This document shows positions 48,701 to 61,026 of a DNA stretch of 64,000 nucleotides, piece after piece. The stretch's first letter is position 1. Every line of letters begins with the position of its first letter. The stretch is from Allacma fusca. Lineage: Eukaryota; Arthropoda; Collembola; Symphypleona; Sminthuridae. The translations under genes were made by a program, and so were the position numbers. The notes beneath the pieces were generated by a model, which was given only the letters and a program-made list of their open reading frames with translations, was not told where the DNA came from and did not search any database. The stretch spans positions 58,515,067 through 58,579,066 of the forward strand of contig OX359245.1 of the NCBI GenBank assembly GCA_947179485.1, given 5' to 3'.

Positions 48701-51700
48701 TTGGAGATATTATCAGTTATTCTGCAAGAAATGTAGCGACTGACATAGAAACAGTCTTGCACTCACAACCACACATGCCGTGTTTGATTCTAATTAATAC
48801 CATTTATTCTAGTGCATTGGCAATGATATTTTAGAACCGATTCTAAACCTAGTCATAGTAGATTTTGTCTTTCTGATGAATTTTGCCTCAGTACGTACTT
48901 GCGGCTAAAATTTCCCTACCGACGCGTTCCAACTCCCATCGGATTTGTAAAATCAGGAACAAAGTTAAACAGCTTCGCCAATAAAATATTAACTGGAGGA
49001 TAATTTTACGTTGCGCGGTCCATGATTTAACTGGGTAGGTGAAATTATGTTGTGAATATACGTTACCCGTATTTGAACCCTTACTTTCGGATCTCGTTTT
49101 CCGTCCCAGCGCCACTTCGACATAGACTGTTTCGAATTCGCACCCCAGGAATTATTTTGAAAATCTCCAAGTTAACCCGAAAATATTTTAAGTTCAACTG
49201 GGAACATTCAAGTTCTATTCATATTTGGTTGAGCCAATCCAATTAAAATGAAGCTGTCTACGGTAAATGGGAAGTACATCTTCTACATTAAACTTACATT
49301 CCACCCCTCTGTTACGAACAGATTGTCTTCCTATGAAATTTATCAGAGTGACGCGTAATTCTAGAATGTTGAATAATTACTTAGTTACACAAACTGAAAA
49401 TCGCAAGTATGACGTAAAATTGTTTCCAATAAATGTAGCATCTACTGCAAGTACAATTAAAGGTAGTTAATTTATTGCATGATGGATTTCCAGTAGACCC
49501 ATTATTGTTATATAACCATGCGAAACTTCTACAGTTTACAACAAAGCATTAAAGCACGTGCCAATTAAGTATAGTTTTTGGCCTTTGCATCATTTAGATT
49601 AACATAACTAGGGAATATTTGTACAGGAAAACCCTTGGAATTTATTACATGCACTTCTTTAGCTTTACGATCCCATCTCTACTGTCAGAACATACGTGCA
49701 CAATACGTGCCTCATGATACAACAAAGTGAATACCTACTTTATCCTTCAGGTATGCTTCTTGGAGATATTATCAGTTATTCTGCAAGAAATGTAGCGACT
49801 GACATAGAAACAGTCTTGCACTCACAACCACACATGCCGTGTTTGATTCTAATTAATACCATTTATTCTAGTGCATTGGCAATGATATTTTAGAACCGAT
49901 TCTAAACCTAGTCATAGTAGATTTCGTCTTTCTGATGAATTTTGCCTCAGTACGTACTTGCGGCTAAAATTTCCCTACCGACGCGTTCCAACTCCCATCG
50001 GATTTGTAAAATCAGGAACAAAGTTAAACAGCTTCGCCAATAAAATATTAACTGGAGGATAATTTTACGTTGCGCGGTCCATGATTTAACTGGGTAGGTG
50101 AAATTATGTTGTGAATATACGTTACCCGTATTTGAACCCTTACTTTCGGATCTCGTTTTCCGTCCCAGCGCCACTTCGACATAGACTGTTTCGAATTCGC
50201 ACCCCAGGAATTATTTTGAAAATCTCCAAGTTACCCCAAAATATTTTAAGTTCAACTGGGAACATTCAAGTTCTATTCATATTTGGTTGAGCCAATCCAA
50301 TTAAAATGAAGCTGTCTACGGTAAATGGGAAGTACATCTTCTACATTAAACTTACATTCCACCCCTCTGTTACGAACAGATTGTCTTCCTATGAAATTTA
50401 TCAGAGTGACGCGTAATTCTAGAATGTTGAATAATTACTTAGTTACACAAACTGAAAATCGCAAGTATGACGTAAAATTGTTTCCAATAAATGTAGCATC
50501 TACTGCAAGTACAATTAAAGGTAGTTAATTTATTGCATGATGGATTTCCAGTAGACCCATTATTGTTATATAACCATGCGAAACTTCTGCAGTTTACAAC
50601 AAAGCATTAAAGCACGTGCCCATTAAGTATAGTTTTTGGCCTTTGCATCATTTAGATTAACATAACTAGCGAATATTTGTACAGGAAAACCCTTGGAATT
50701 TATTACATGCACTTCTTTAGCTTTACGATCCCATCTCTACTGTCAGAACATACGTGCACAATACGTGCCTCATGATACAACAAAGTGAATACCTACTTTA
50801 TCCTTCAGGTATGCTTCTTGGAGATATTATCAGTTATTCTGCAAGAAATGTAGCGACTGACATAGAAACAGTCTTGCACTCACAACCACACATGCCGTGT
50901 TTGATTCTAATTAATACCATTTATTCTAGTGCATTGGCAATGATATTTTAGAACCGATTCTAAACCTAGTCATAGTAGATTTTGTCTTTCTGATGAATTT
51001 TGCCTCAGTACGTACTTGCGGCTAAAATTTCCCTACCGACGCGTTCCAACTCCCATCGGATTTGTAAAATCAGGAACAAAGTTAAACAGCTTCGCCAATA
51101 AAATATTAACTGGAGGATAATTTTACGTTGCGCGGTCCATGATTTAACTGGGTAGGTGAAATTATGTTGTGAATATACGTTACCCGTATTTGAACCCTTA
51201 CTTTCGGATCTCGTTTTCCGTCCCAGCGCCACTTCGACATAGACTGTTTCGAATTCGCACCCCAGGAATTATTTTGAAAATCTCCAAGTTAACCCGAAAA
51301 TATTTTAAGTTCAACTGGGAACATTCAAGTTCTATTCATATTTGGTTGAGCCAATCCAATTAAAATGAAGCTGTCTACGGTAAATGGGAAGTACATCTTC
51401 TACATTAAACTTACATTCCACCCCTCTGTTACGAACAGATTGTCTTCCTATGAAATTTATCAGAGTGACGCGTAATTCTAGAATGTTGAATAATTACTTA
51501 GTTACACAAACTGAAAATCGCAAGTATGACGTAAAATTGTTTCCAATAAATGTAGCATCTACTGCAAGTACAATTAAAGGTAGTTAATTTATTGCATGAT
51601 GGATTTCCAGTAGACCCATTATTGTTATATAACCATGCGAAACTTCTGCAGTTTACAACAAAGCATTAAAGCACGTGCCCATTAAGTATAGTTTTTGGCC

Positions 51701-54560
51701 TTTGCATCATTTAGATTAACATAACTAGCGAATATTTGTACAGGAAAACCCTTGGAATTTATTACATGCACTTCTTTAGCTTTACGATCCCATCTCTACT
51801 GTCAGAACATACGTGCACAATACGTGCCTCATGATACAACAAAGTGAATACCTACTTTATCCTTCAGGTATGCTTCTTGGAGATATTATCAGTTATTCTG
51901 CAAGAAATGTAGCGACTGACATAGAAACAGTCTTGCACTCACAACCACACATGCCGTGTTTGATTCTAATTAATACCATTTATTCTAGTGCATTGGCAAT
52001 GATATTTTAGAACCGATTCTAAACCTAGTCATAGTAGATTTCGTCTTTCTGATGAATTTTGCCTCAGTACGTACTTGCGGCTAAAATTTCCCTACCGACG
52101 CGTTCCAACTCCCATCGGATTTGTAAAATCAGGAACAAAGTTAAACAGCTTCGCCAATAAAATATTAACTGGAGGATAATTTTACGTTGCGCGGTCCATG
52201 ATTTAACTGGGTAGGTGAAATTATGTTGTGAATATACGTTACCCGTATTTGAACCCTTACTTTCGGATCTCGTTTTCCGTCCCAGCGCCACTTCGACATA
52301 GACTGTTTCGAATTCGCACCCCAGGAATTATTTTGAAAATCTCCAAGTTAACCCGAAAATATTTTAAGTTCAACTGGGAACATTCAAGTTCTATTCATAT
52401 TTGGTTGAGCCAATCCAATTAAAATGAAGCTGTCTACGGTAAATGGGAAGTACATCTTCTACATTAAACTTACATTCCACCCCTCTGTTACGAACAGATT
52501 GTCTTCCTATGAAATTTATCAGAGTGACGCGTAATTCTAGAATGTTGAATAATTACTTAGTTACACAAACTGAAAATCGCAAGTATGACGTAAAATTGTT
52601 TCCAATAAATGTAGCATCTACTGCAAGTACAATTAAAGGTAGTTAATTTATTGCATGATGGATTTCCAGTAGACCCATTATTGTTATATAACCATGCGAA
52701 ACTTCTACAGTTTACAACAAAGCATTAAAGCACGTGCCAATTAAGTATAGTTTTTGGCCTTTGCATCATTTAGATTAACATAACTAGGGAATATTTGTAC
52801 AGGAAAACCCTTGGAATTTATTACATGCACTTCTTTAGCTTTACGATCCCATCTCTACTGTCAGAACATACGTGCACAATACGTGCCTCATGATACAACA
52901 AAGTGAATACCTACTTTATCCTTCAGGTATGCTTCTTGGAGATATTATCAGTTATTCTGCAAGAAATGTAGCGACTGACATAGAAACAGTCTTGCACTCA
53001 CAACCACACATGCCGTGTTTGATTCTAATTAATACCATTTATTCTAGTGCATTGGCAATGATATTTTAGAACCGATTCTAAACCTAGTCATAGTAGATTT
53101 CGTCTTTCTGATGAATTTTGCCTCAGTACGTACTTGCGGCTAAAATTTCCCTACCGACGCGTTCCAACTCCCATCGGATTTGTAAAATCAGGAACAAAGT
53201 TAAACAGCTTCGCCAATAAAATATTAACTGGAGGATAATTTTACGTTGCGCGGTCCATGATTTAACTGGGTAGGTGAAATTATGTTGTGAATATACGTTA
53301 CCCGTATTTGAACCCTTACTTTCGGATCTCGTTTTCCGTCCCAGCGCCACTTCGACATAGACTGTTTCGAATTCGCACCCCAGGAATTATTTTGAAAATC
53401 TCCAAGTTAACCCGAAAATATTTTAAGTTCAACTGGGAACATTCAAGTTCTATTCATATTTGGTTGAGCCAATCCAATTAAAATGAAGCTGTCTACGGTA
53501 AATGGGAAGTACATCTTCTACATTAAACTTACATTCCACCCCTCTGTTACGAACAGATTGTCTTCCTATGAAATTTATCAGAGTGACGCGTAATTCTAGA
53601 ATGTTGAATAATTACTTAGTTACACAAACTGAAAATCGCAAGTATGACGTAAAATTGTTTCCAATAAATGTAGCATCTACTGCAAGTACAATTAAAGGTA
53701 GTTAATTTATTGCATGATGGATTTCCAGTAGACCCATTATTGTTATATAACCATGCGAAACTTCTGCAGTTTACAACAAAGCATTAAAGCACGTGCCAAT
53801 TAAGTATAGTTTTTGGCCTTTGCATCATTTAGATTAACATAACTAGGGAATATTTGTACAGGAAAACCCTTGGAATTTATTAAATGCACTTCTTCAGCTT
53901 TACGATCCCGTGGATACTGTCAGCAACTGCGTGCATAATAAGTGTATCATGATACAACAAAGTGAATACCTATTTTATCCTTCAGGTGTACTTCTTGGAG
54001 ATATTATCAGTTATTCTGCAGGAAATGCAGCAACTGACGTAGAAACATTCTTTCAATCACCCTGACACATGTCGTGTTTGATTCTGATTAAAAGAATTCA
54101 TTCCAGTGCGTTGGCAAGAACTGATTCTAAACACTAGCCATAGTGCATTTCGTCTTTCTGATGTATTTTGCCTTATTACGTACTTGCGGTTACAATTTTT
54201 CTATCAACGCGTTCCAACTCTCATCGGATTTGTGAAATCAGGAACAGAGTTCAACAGATTCGCCTCTAAAATATAAAATGAATGAGAATTTTATGTTGCG
54301 CTGTCCATGATGTATCTGGGTAGGCGAAATAATATTGTGAATATACGTTACCCGAATTTGAACCCTTACTTTCGGATCTCGTTTCCCGTCCCAGTCTCAT
54401 TTCGGCTTGGGCTGTTTCGAATTTGCAAACCATGGCGTAGTTTAAACATGCTTTAAATTAATTGATGCAAAAATACTGCAAATCTAACTAGTAATGTTGG
54501 AATTCTATTCATATCTGGTAGGGGCAATCCAACTAAACTGAAGCCGGCTGGGATGGTTGC
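42790..54560. repeat. 1059-bp tandem satellite array, about 10 near-identical units with diverged edge units
   Basis: A fixed landmark in the unit (a GTGCACAATACGTGCCTCA stretch) recurs at 43342, 44401, 45460, 46519, 47578, 48637, 49696, 50754, 51813 and 52872. The spacing is 1059 bp, with one 1058 caused by a single lost A near 50233. Units in the core (about 43150-53880) differ at only a handful of positions. The first part (42790-43150) and the last (53880-54560) belong to clearly diverged units, as expected where unequal exchange homogenises the centre only. Three short frames recur in every unit, but they overlap on both strands and show no protein features, so the unit is not coding. 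The array separates the two P450 paralogues. Confidence 0.96.
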
Positions 54561-55566
54561 GAAGTACGTCTATTTGATTCTGGATTAGCCTGAACAGGTT
54601 AATATTATTGAAAATATTAATTTTATTTTGCGCTGTCCATGATTTCCTTAGGTAGTCGCCCGTTATCAGGATTTTTGTGGATATTTTTTTCCTGCTGTTT
54701 TCATGTTTAGCGTGATTTTTTTAATTTCAATTTACTACGTGTTTTTCTCATTTTAGCCTCAATTTTATGATTGCGTACCTAATATTCATCTACTGAACTG
54801 AGTTGTCCACGGCCCACCACATACTTCTTGTGTCGATTATCGTGCATGGTTGAAGTTTTGAATTCGCAACATTCAAACATACGTAAAGCCCAGTTGTGCA
54901 AATTTCTTTAGTATCGTATGTTTCAATTCGGCGTTGAATATTTCGGCTTTCCATGTCATGAAGTGTCTGAAATGTTCTCCGACTTCATCCCAGAATTATT
55001 TAGGATATACTGTTAGTAGATTTTGATAATCTTAGTAGCATTAACCTGATCCCGGCGAACTGTAAGTATGTATATCTCATGATATTACGTACGCAAATTC
55101 CTGCTGTTGCGTTTCTCTACTGCATGCTGACTATCTAGGATGGAACTTCTGTTTCTGTGTGTGTGTGTGGTTTTATCCGATATATTAAATAGCTTTTACA
55201 TATCTTGACCGATATTACGTGCAAATACTTAACAACGATTTTTCCCTAACCTTCTATTCCAAATTAATTCAAAGGTTGATATAAATTGAAAATGTGTATC
55301 TACATATCTGTAATACATTTGTTTTATGAGAACTTCAAAAACTTCTCTCCCACGCCTGTTGCATATTTTCACCAGGTTATTACTTAGTTATTACTTTAAT
55401 AATGTTTCACTTTTATGCCCACAACTCCTTAAATGGCTAAGGAAGTTTAAACATTGCATCAGTCCATGTTTGTTTCTTTAACGGATTAAATCAGAGAAGT
55501 TCTGAGCGACAGCAAGGAGTAAAAAAATTGTGATTGATTTTCCGACATTAAAAGTATTATTTCATT
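54561..55566. other. Noncoding DNA upstream of the second P450
   Basis: AT-rich, with a short GT run near 55157. It should include the promoter of P450 copy B. No gene or repeat recognised. Confidence 0.45.
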
Positions 55567-57459
55567 ATGTGGATGTATATTCTGCTATTTACAGCAGCGT
55601 CGCTTATTGTATTAAAAAACTGGAAAGTATCCACAATTAACAATATACCAGGTAATATGCAAATTAAACTAAAAAATAGCTTTGAATCATTGACGTATGC
55701 TTTCTTCAGTTGTCAGATTTATTTCATACCAACCTTCCAATATACAGGGCCATCCTGGGCTTTTCCACTTGTTGGACATTTACTGTTTTTAAGCAGCCAA
55801 CCTTACAAGACGTTTCTAGATTGGAGCAAGATTTACGGGCCAATATTTTGCTTACAGCTCGGAAGCCTCAAGTAGGGATAATTAAACTTACCTGATTATA
55901 ATTCTTACACTAACAATATTACATAATTTGTGCTCATTTCAAAGAACTGTGGTCATCAATGATGTTCAAATCATTAAAGAGGCGTTCGGCTTGATGGAAA
56001 CCTCTGGCCGACCTCCAATCAAGGCTTACACAAAAGCATGTGATAACAAAGGTGATGAATAAATATTGTATTTTGTAAATAAATCTATTCGTATACAATT
56101 GAACATAGAAATAATCTGAAGAGAAATAATTAATAAGTCAACAGATCTTCGTTTCACACAAATTTAGGTCTTTAGTATTTTATTTGTGTAAGCATTCTTG
56201 TATTTAATTTAGGCATACTTTTCACATCGGGTCCAGCTGTTTTGGAACAACGAAAATTTTTCATGAAATATGTTCGCAAGTTCTGTTATGAGAACAGGGG
56301 GAATTTTCAGTCCATAATTCTAAACGAGGTTAGCCAAGTTTTATCTAAGCTCGAAAAGCATTGCGGCAATCCTTACAAAATAAACCGTGAGTTTAATGCC
56401 TCCATCATTAACTGCGTTTGGACTGTGCTGATGGGCAAACGATTGGAGCATTCGGATTCAAAACTGAACCTTCTAGTTAAATGTGCTGATGACTTAAATG
56501 ACATTGAAGGGATTTTTGCAAACTTAGGGCTGTTTGTCCCAAATATTGCCCGGTGGTTTCCTAACGCATCGAACTTCAATAAGCAAGTTTGTGGGGGTAG
56601 TCGTGTTTACAAATTTATTGATGACGAGTGGCGTGCTGGATGCCCTCATAGAGTTCCAGGCGATCCCCAGAATTTCAAAGAGGCTTGGATGAATGAAATG
56701 GAAAATGCTCCCTTGGATTCTGTCTTCCATCCCTCAAGTATTATTATTAAATAAAATTAGTACCACTTGTTGTCTCACTGATTCGAACCTGGAACCAAAG
56801 TTACTAGGACTAACCTCTGATTTTTCTAATTTTATTTAGACAATTATTTCCCACAAACATTGGGGGACATTGTAATAGCATCAGCAGTAGCCACTGGGGC
56901 TACAATCGACTGGACAATATTATACCTTGCAATGCACCCTGAGGTTCAACGAAAACTCCACACTGAACTTGACGCTGCCGCGGAAACCACAGGACAAATA
57001 ACATTGCAAGACCGTAGCAAATTACCTTATTTGCAAGCAGTAATTCATGAGGTTTTTCGCACTTCTTCGCTAGGGCCCATGGGAATTTTACATTACACCA
57101 CAGGAAAATGTCAGCTTCGAGGATATACCATACCTCCTGAGACGTGTATCCTGGCAAATCTTTACTCATTGTATCATAATCCGGACTTGTGGGATAACCC
57201 TCAGGAATTTCGCCCCGAGCGGTTTCTCGATAAAACCAATGCGTTGGTCAATACCCACAAGATATTACCATTTTCGGCTGGGAAAAGAAGTTGCATTGGT
57301 GAAAGCCTGGCGAGGGATATGTTGCTGCTATTTATTGGAAACCTGTTTCTCAATTTTGAGATTTCTCTTACAGACAGCCGTCCAGATATGGTTCCAATAC
57401 ATGGTGTTATTTTGAGAGTTAAACCATTTGAAGTAAACGTTTACTCACGCAAGATGTAG
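55567..57459 (+). CDS. Cytochrome P450, CYP2-like, five exons (copy B)
   Basis: Paralogue of the gene at 34956. Exons 55567-55651, 55748-55871, 55945-56051, 56213-56737, 56840-57459 give 1461 nt and 486 residues. Exons 2-5 have exactly the same lengths as copy A (124, 107, 525, 620 nt), and only exon 1 is shorter by five codons. N-terminal anchor WMYILLFTAASLIVL. ExxR is EVFR, then FRPERFLD and the haem loop FSAGKRSCIG. Both unusual features of copy A are present: ASAVAT in helix I in place of AGx[DE]TT, and VLEQR in helix C without Trp. All splice sites are GT-AG and there are no stops, so the gene looks functional. The conserved exon plan and neighbouring position indicate tandem duplication. 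ER membrane location follows from the family. Substrate unknown. Confidence 0.93.
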
Positions 57460-58079
57460 CTACGTTATCAACAATAGAATCTTCAGAGTTTCTCGTTTAC
57501 GATACTTGGCAAAGAGTTGAGGAAATGTCAATATTGTTCAATCACTCGTAATTATGTGGATTGAACCACAATGCGATTATATATAAAAATAGGAAAGAAA
57601 TAATCGCAGAAATTGTTTGATGTTTAGTAGCATAAAATTTTTCTTAATGTTAGTCCATTTCGTAAATCTCATTTGAAAGTAAAAAAAATTAATTTAGTTT
57701 ATATCGGTCCTTCCATATTTGTTTGATCTTAAATAAATTACATTCGACTCTAAACATTCTTTCTATAAGGACACATCAACGGCACATTTTGTATTGCTAT
57801 AAATGAGGAGACTTTAAAGGCGTCTAACGGTATAACTTATTGCTAGCATTATAATTTGAGGAGATCCTCAGTGTGTGGTTATTGGGAAAGTTTCTCTGTA
57901 AGGTTTGCTGTCATAGAGAGAGTTGATCATAGCCCAAATTTTGAGACCCTATCTTTCATATTGTTACACCAACTTCCGTTTTGCTAATTCGTATCTAGAA
58001 TCGACTACAGTTTTCTCCAATCACCCAGTCTTCTAAAAATTGAAATAACAAAATTATCAGCAGTAAATTATCCGGAAAT

Positions 58080-58369
58080 TTTAAAGAGAAGGGTTTTGTT
58101 TTTGTGAACAGGGATTTTCAAATTCGTTGGCATTTTTTTTTTGACAGGGATTTTCAAATTTTTTGACGTGTTTCAGTGAAATTTATTATGCAAACAGGGA
58201 TTTTTTGATTGGTTGACCATATTTTGCAGGGATTGTAAGTCTTGTATTGAAAGTATTTTTACGAATAGGGATTTTGAACATCGTTGGGGACCTCCCTGCA
58301 TGGACATAAGATTCAGCAGGGAAATTTAGAAATAATCTTCAAAGGAGTTTTACAAAAATCCGATCCCTG
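58080..58369. mobile_element. Truncated hAT-type MITE (family of 22331-22722), inverted
   Basis: Follows the reverse complement of the 22331-22722 element from about 60 bp inside its end: CAGGGATTTTCAAATT words, GACGTGTTTCAG, then the end CAAAAATCCGATCCCTG. The other terminal repeat is missing, so there is no target duplication to check. Confidence 0.7.
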
Positions 58370-59714
58370 GTTTCCGTTAGCTAATTGTAAGTTCGATCGG
58401 GATAACAGTGCGCAATGCTTATTTAATTCGTCCTTAGTTTATTTATTGATGTTCCACCACCTGGATCTCAATTTTTGCAATTACTTGCCGTCCTCAGCTG
58501 GGGTTTATTTTAATTGCAATTGTCGTTTTGGTAATCATGCGTTATACACGCACATGCTCAATCGCAGATGAAAATTAAATAACATAGCCAAAACCAACGC
58601 TCTCTCCATTGTTTTTTAAAGTGACTCATTTATGTCGAAATGTGATAATGTGTACACAGTTACATTTAAAATACTAGTTATTTTGAAATAGTAAACCTGA
58701 TAGCAATGGTTAATTTCATTGGAAGACTGTGGCAATATAGTTCTTATAATATATGTATTTGCATTTAAGTAATCACATAGAAAACTTACGATTCGTATTG
58801 CACTGATGGATTACAAGATGGCTTTAACTACCAATTCAAAAAGCAACCTTTCGTGTGTGGTTCCAAAATTATTGTTTAAATAAATCCAGAAAGTAAGGAA
58901 ATAAAACGCCTTCATTCAATCCAAGCCAGTATTCGGCACGAGTATACACAACATCGTTATCCCTACCAAAGTGTGGGTATTGCAATATCTGATAACTGTA
59001 CCCTTTAATATTGTGATATTTCAAAAGTAAACTACCCTTCGCTATATTTGTAGAATTTCATTGCCTTTCAGCGAGCTACAAAACAGGTCCCTAGGCTAGT
59101 AACCGTAGAAATGGTAAGACATGAGGAAATCAAAAGCATTCCAAGTTTAAATTATTCCAATAATTTCTGTAAAGCAAAGGAGCAGCAAACCCGTTAGCAA
59201 AATTGTAGAGCAAAGTTTTGCTTTACTTTCTTTACCACCGTATGGCTTTGAGCTGCGAGTAAGGAACTAGTTTTGAAAAATCTGGACAAAAGTGCTAAAA
59301 AGTAGAGAAGCCAAATATTTTTCCCCTTTGATTCTTTTTAGGCTGATGTGCGGAGTGTTTTATGGCATCTAGTGCGTATGTACAGGCATATAGTATTTTG
59401 CACATAGACATAACTGATTTTCAGTTTTGTCAAAATAGTATTATATTTTAAGTAGATATATTCAAAAACACTAAAAAAACCGGCAGAAGTACGGTCCTCA
59501 TACTATGCCATTCATCAAAATGTCTGAATTCATATCGTATCTAAATACTCGGGTACAATGGTTGCGGGTACGAGTAAATGGCCCTGTTATACCCGTACCC
59601 GGCGGGTATATACCCATTTTAAAATCCTTGTATTCGTACCCATATCCGTATCCGTACAGGGCACACGTGTTTGGCAAAGCATTTCATGTAATTATAGCTT
59701 ACTTTCATCAACGG

Positions 59715-60258
59715 TAGGGATACTTTACGTAAAGCAAGCATATGATTCGTACCTTGAGGGGTGAGTACATGAACCATTTAATTAGGAATTAATTGGGGGA
59801 ACAATAAAATGTTATTTAGTTTTTCTGCTATTCTGCTCTGATTGCATGGGATGAATATCAGTATGCTGATGTTAATGCTGAGTTCACTGAATCATTACAA
59901 AATTACCTTTGAAAGCCCTGAGCAGCGAGAGTATTTTCCCACGTTGACCTCGGGTTGGATTGCTTAAAGTACATATGTAAGTTATTAGTTATGCATGTGG
60001 TTTGCAGGTATGCATAAATGCACTAACAACTAAGAAATTCATGAGAAAACTTACGTGATTCGTGTTTGAAGAAACAGTCTTTTTTGCGAGGAATTGTACC
60101 AATGAAACAATTTTTATTGATGAATGCATACAGCAATAAAAAGTATATATTAGACTTGATTCAGACTGGACTATTCATTTCCTGTGTGTCTGCAAAAGTG
60201 AACATTGAATTTGTCAATACAAATTTTAATTCTAAATTACTTGCGCATCGTTTGCAGT
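59715..60258 (+). promoter_or_regulatory. Upstream region of the third FAR, shared with the intact FAR
   Basis: Contains TACTTTACGTAAAGCAA, with TTACGTAA (59725-59732), a perfect palindrome matching the bZIP PAR/E4BP4-type consensus TTAYGTAA. Blocks similar to 17750-18521 follow in the same order down to the ATG. Duplicated flanking DNA is the simple explanation, and retention of the site in both could indicate shared control. Confidence 0.35.
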
Positions 60259-60453
60259 ATGAGCGTTTCAGGAATTGCCGAATTTTTCAGCGGTAAAAGG
60301 GTATTCTTAACTGGAGGATCTGGTTTTGTTGGAAAATGTTTGGCTTGGAAACTTCTGAGATCCTGTCCAGACGTAGAAAAAGTGTACTTGCTAATACGAG
60401 GGAGGTCAGATCAAGAATTTCGTGACAAATTCCAAAATTTGATCCAATCCAAG
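60259..60453 (+). CDS. Fatty acyl-CoA reductase, first exon of a third copy (partial)
   Basis: 195 nt, the same length as exon 1 of the intact FAR and closely similar at protein level (starts MSVSGIAEFFSGKRVFLTGG). The NADPH-binding TGGSGFVG is intact at residues 18-25. A GT donor follows at 60454 (AAG|GTACAT), in phase 0 as in the paralogue. Twenty-eight bases into the intron a gypsy element is inserted in the opposite sense and runs past the window edge, so the remaining exons cannot be seen. The exon has no lesion. Whether the gene still splices across the insertion is unknown. Confidence 0.85.
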
Positions 60454-60481
60454 GTACATAATGTGATTTCATTATATGTTC

Positions 60482-61026
60482 TGTTAAGTATTAATTGATT
60501 ATGGGGGGAAATATAGCTCAGAAATGAGGAAAAGAAAATTAAAGGAATAAATAGGAAATAGTGGAGAGAGATTGAAATGAGGAAGGAATGGAGAGTTAAA
60601 AAATAGTGAATGGGGGAATGTGCAGCAGGCAGAGTGTACACACTCTGCTGTGAGAGAGAGATGGGTCGATGGCTGAGGGAATAAGTGCGTTATGTACGAT
60701 AGTAGATTTACTCACAGGATATAATTTATTCTTGTATTGTGCGTGTGTAAAGGCTACATGGTTTCTTATCTGAGGTCTTTCTTGGTCTCTGGCTCGGGAT
60801 TCTCTCGTCTCTCTGAGACTGGAGAGGCTGGGGTTTATATAAGGAGGTGAGCACTTATGAGCCAACCTCTTGGAATATTTCCTACATTATTCTGACCAAT
60901 AGAAATGTACTAAACAAAGGTACCTAATGCATTTTACAGAGGTTACATGACATATATGTACATCAATGTTGCAGTATGGAATATTTTAGCTTATAATCAT
61001 TTCTAAAGCCAATAAGGGCTTAACAT
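60482..61026 (-). repeat. 3' LTR of gypsy-2 (inferred)
   Basis: About 545 bp with TG...CA ends (TGTTAAGTA...GGGCTTAACA). Boundaries were placed by similarity of the ends and of the adjacent inner bases to the gypsy-1 LTR, as the second LTR is not in the window. It shares the ACTCACARGATATA, GGAGGTGAGCAC and CATATATGTACAT stretches with gypsy-1. Confidence 0.7.

Larger units (their letters stand above)
57460..60258. other. Region between P450 copy B and the third FAR
   Basis: Noncoding. Contains a truncated hAT MITE (58080-58369), a short GGGTAC-rich stretch (about 59550-59665) and, from about 59715, sequence shared with the upstream region of the intact FAR. An AATAAA near 57731 may serve P450 copy B. 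Confidence 0.5.

Noticed and set aside
43342-53705. Three short open frames repeated in every 1059-bp unit
   Set aside because: They overlap on opposite strands, are only 64-75 codons long, show no protein features, and are preserved merely because the DNA units are nearly identical. The diverged edge units break them.
59550-59665. Another MITE with GGGTACGGGTA words and CCCTGT ends
   Set aside because: The words resemble the other MITE interiors, but the ends match only loosely and the flanks show no target duplication.
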